From the IMG/VR virus record IMGVR_UViG_3300040794_000019, positions 1 to 39,798 of that record: a stretch of 39,798 bases of DNA, one strand, 5' to 3'. The notes below the pieces were generated by a model. The model was given only the letters and a program-made list of their open reading frames with translations, ran no database searches and was not told the origin of the DNA. This stretch comes from a virus. The position numbers and the translations under genes were made by a program. This document shows, piece after piece, positions 39,641 through 39,798 of the stretch (position 1 is the first letter of the stretch; each line of letters opens with the position of its first letter).

Positions 39641-39642
39641 GA

Positions 39643-39798
39643 TCAGTCCTTCTTGTAGCGTTTTGACGTGGTTGGAGGTATTAAGCATCGGCGCGTTGGC
39701 CAGCCCCGATTAACCCGCGTTCGCAGGGTCTTCTCATTGATACCGAAGGCTTTTGCGGCGTCCGTAACCGTCATACGGCCTTTCGGGGTATCAAGAAA
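39643..39798 (-). CDS. C-terminal end of a helix-turn-helix DNA-binding protein (partial)
   Basis: The frame is open from the right edge for 51 codons to TGA at 39645-39643. It reads GRMTVTDAAKAFGINEKTLRTRVNRGWP, a helix-turn-helix of the kind found at the C-terminal end of many phage HNH endonucleases and in small phage regulators (TxxxAxxxGIxxxTLxxRxxRGW). The rest (TRRCLIPPTTSKRYKKD) is a basic tail. The N-terminal domain, which would distinguish nuclease from regulator, lies outside the window. Confidence 0.7.
   Translation of the reverse strand, partial: FLDTPKGRMTVTDAAKAFGINEKTLRTRVNRGWPTRRCLIPPTTSKRYKKD

Noticed and set aside
32848-39798. Integrase, repressor or toxin-antitoxin pair among the small minus-strand genes
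   Set aside because: None of the small proteins shows such motifs; the membrane and Cys-rich genes do not fit a known pair.

Overview
The window looks like about 40 kb of a GC-rich tailed bacteriophage with a long, probably non-contractile (siphovirus-type) tail. The evidence is an HK97-type portal protein, a gp6-like connector, a head-closure protein, a tail tube protein, a tape-measure protein of about 1,100 residues, and a lambda-like tip module (DUF1833, NlpC/P60 peptidase, a fused I/J-like central protein). No integrase, repressor or terminase lies in the window, so lifestyle and packaging type cannot be read. A lambda-J-like tip protein and a T7-type amidase endolysin suggest a Gram-negative host. 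The host genus is not visible.

Left half, plus strand. The window opens with the last 49 codons of a probable major capsid protein (1-150), then a small gene and the portal gene (534-2024). A free-standing homing-type endonuclease (2024-3649) sits exactly between the portal gene and the next gene. From 3646 to about 15565, and again at 17180-18025, lies an unusually large set of fibre/adhesin genes: two collagen-like proteins of about 1,340-1,385 residues, a tail-fibre-like protein with an AT-richer central segment, a free adhesin-tip domain, a DUF4915/TIGR03032-type protein, an FN3-like protein and a PKD plus BspA-like repeat protein. The endolysin (15599-16387) and a small exported protein lie inside this set. 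The block splits the head genes: portal on its left, head-tail connector genes (18038-19277) on its right.

The tail module follows: tail tube (19299-19934), a strong intrinsic terminator, a tail assembly chaperone pair with a clear -1 slippery heptamer CCCAAAC (20329-20335), an unknown tail gene, the tape measure with a lytic-transglycosylase-like domain, two minor tail proteins, the NlpC/P60 peptidase, the 2,034-residue tip/host-specificity protein, a fibre-assembly chaperone and a last small fibre-associated gene (32453-32851).

Right side, minus strand (32848-39798). A dense set of genes, many overlapping by 4 nt, converges on the structural module; the two facing stop codons share two bases inside a hairpin. 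In coding order it holds the end of a helix-turn-helix protein, a two-TM protein, a coiled-coil protein, a thymidylate synthase homologue, two small Cys-rich proteins, a small acidic protein, a T4 gp1-like dNMP kinase, two unknown proteins, a MazG-type pyrophosphohydrolase, a VRR-NUC nuclease, an SF2/SNF2-type helicase and then, behind a likely sigma70-type promoter, five small genes, two of them membrane proteins. This side handles nucleotide supply and DNA processing, possibly including a modified pyrimidine, while the plus side builds and deploys the virion.
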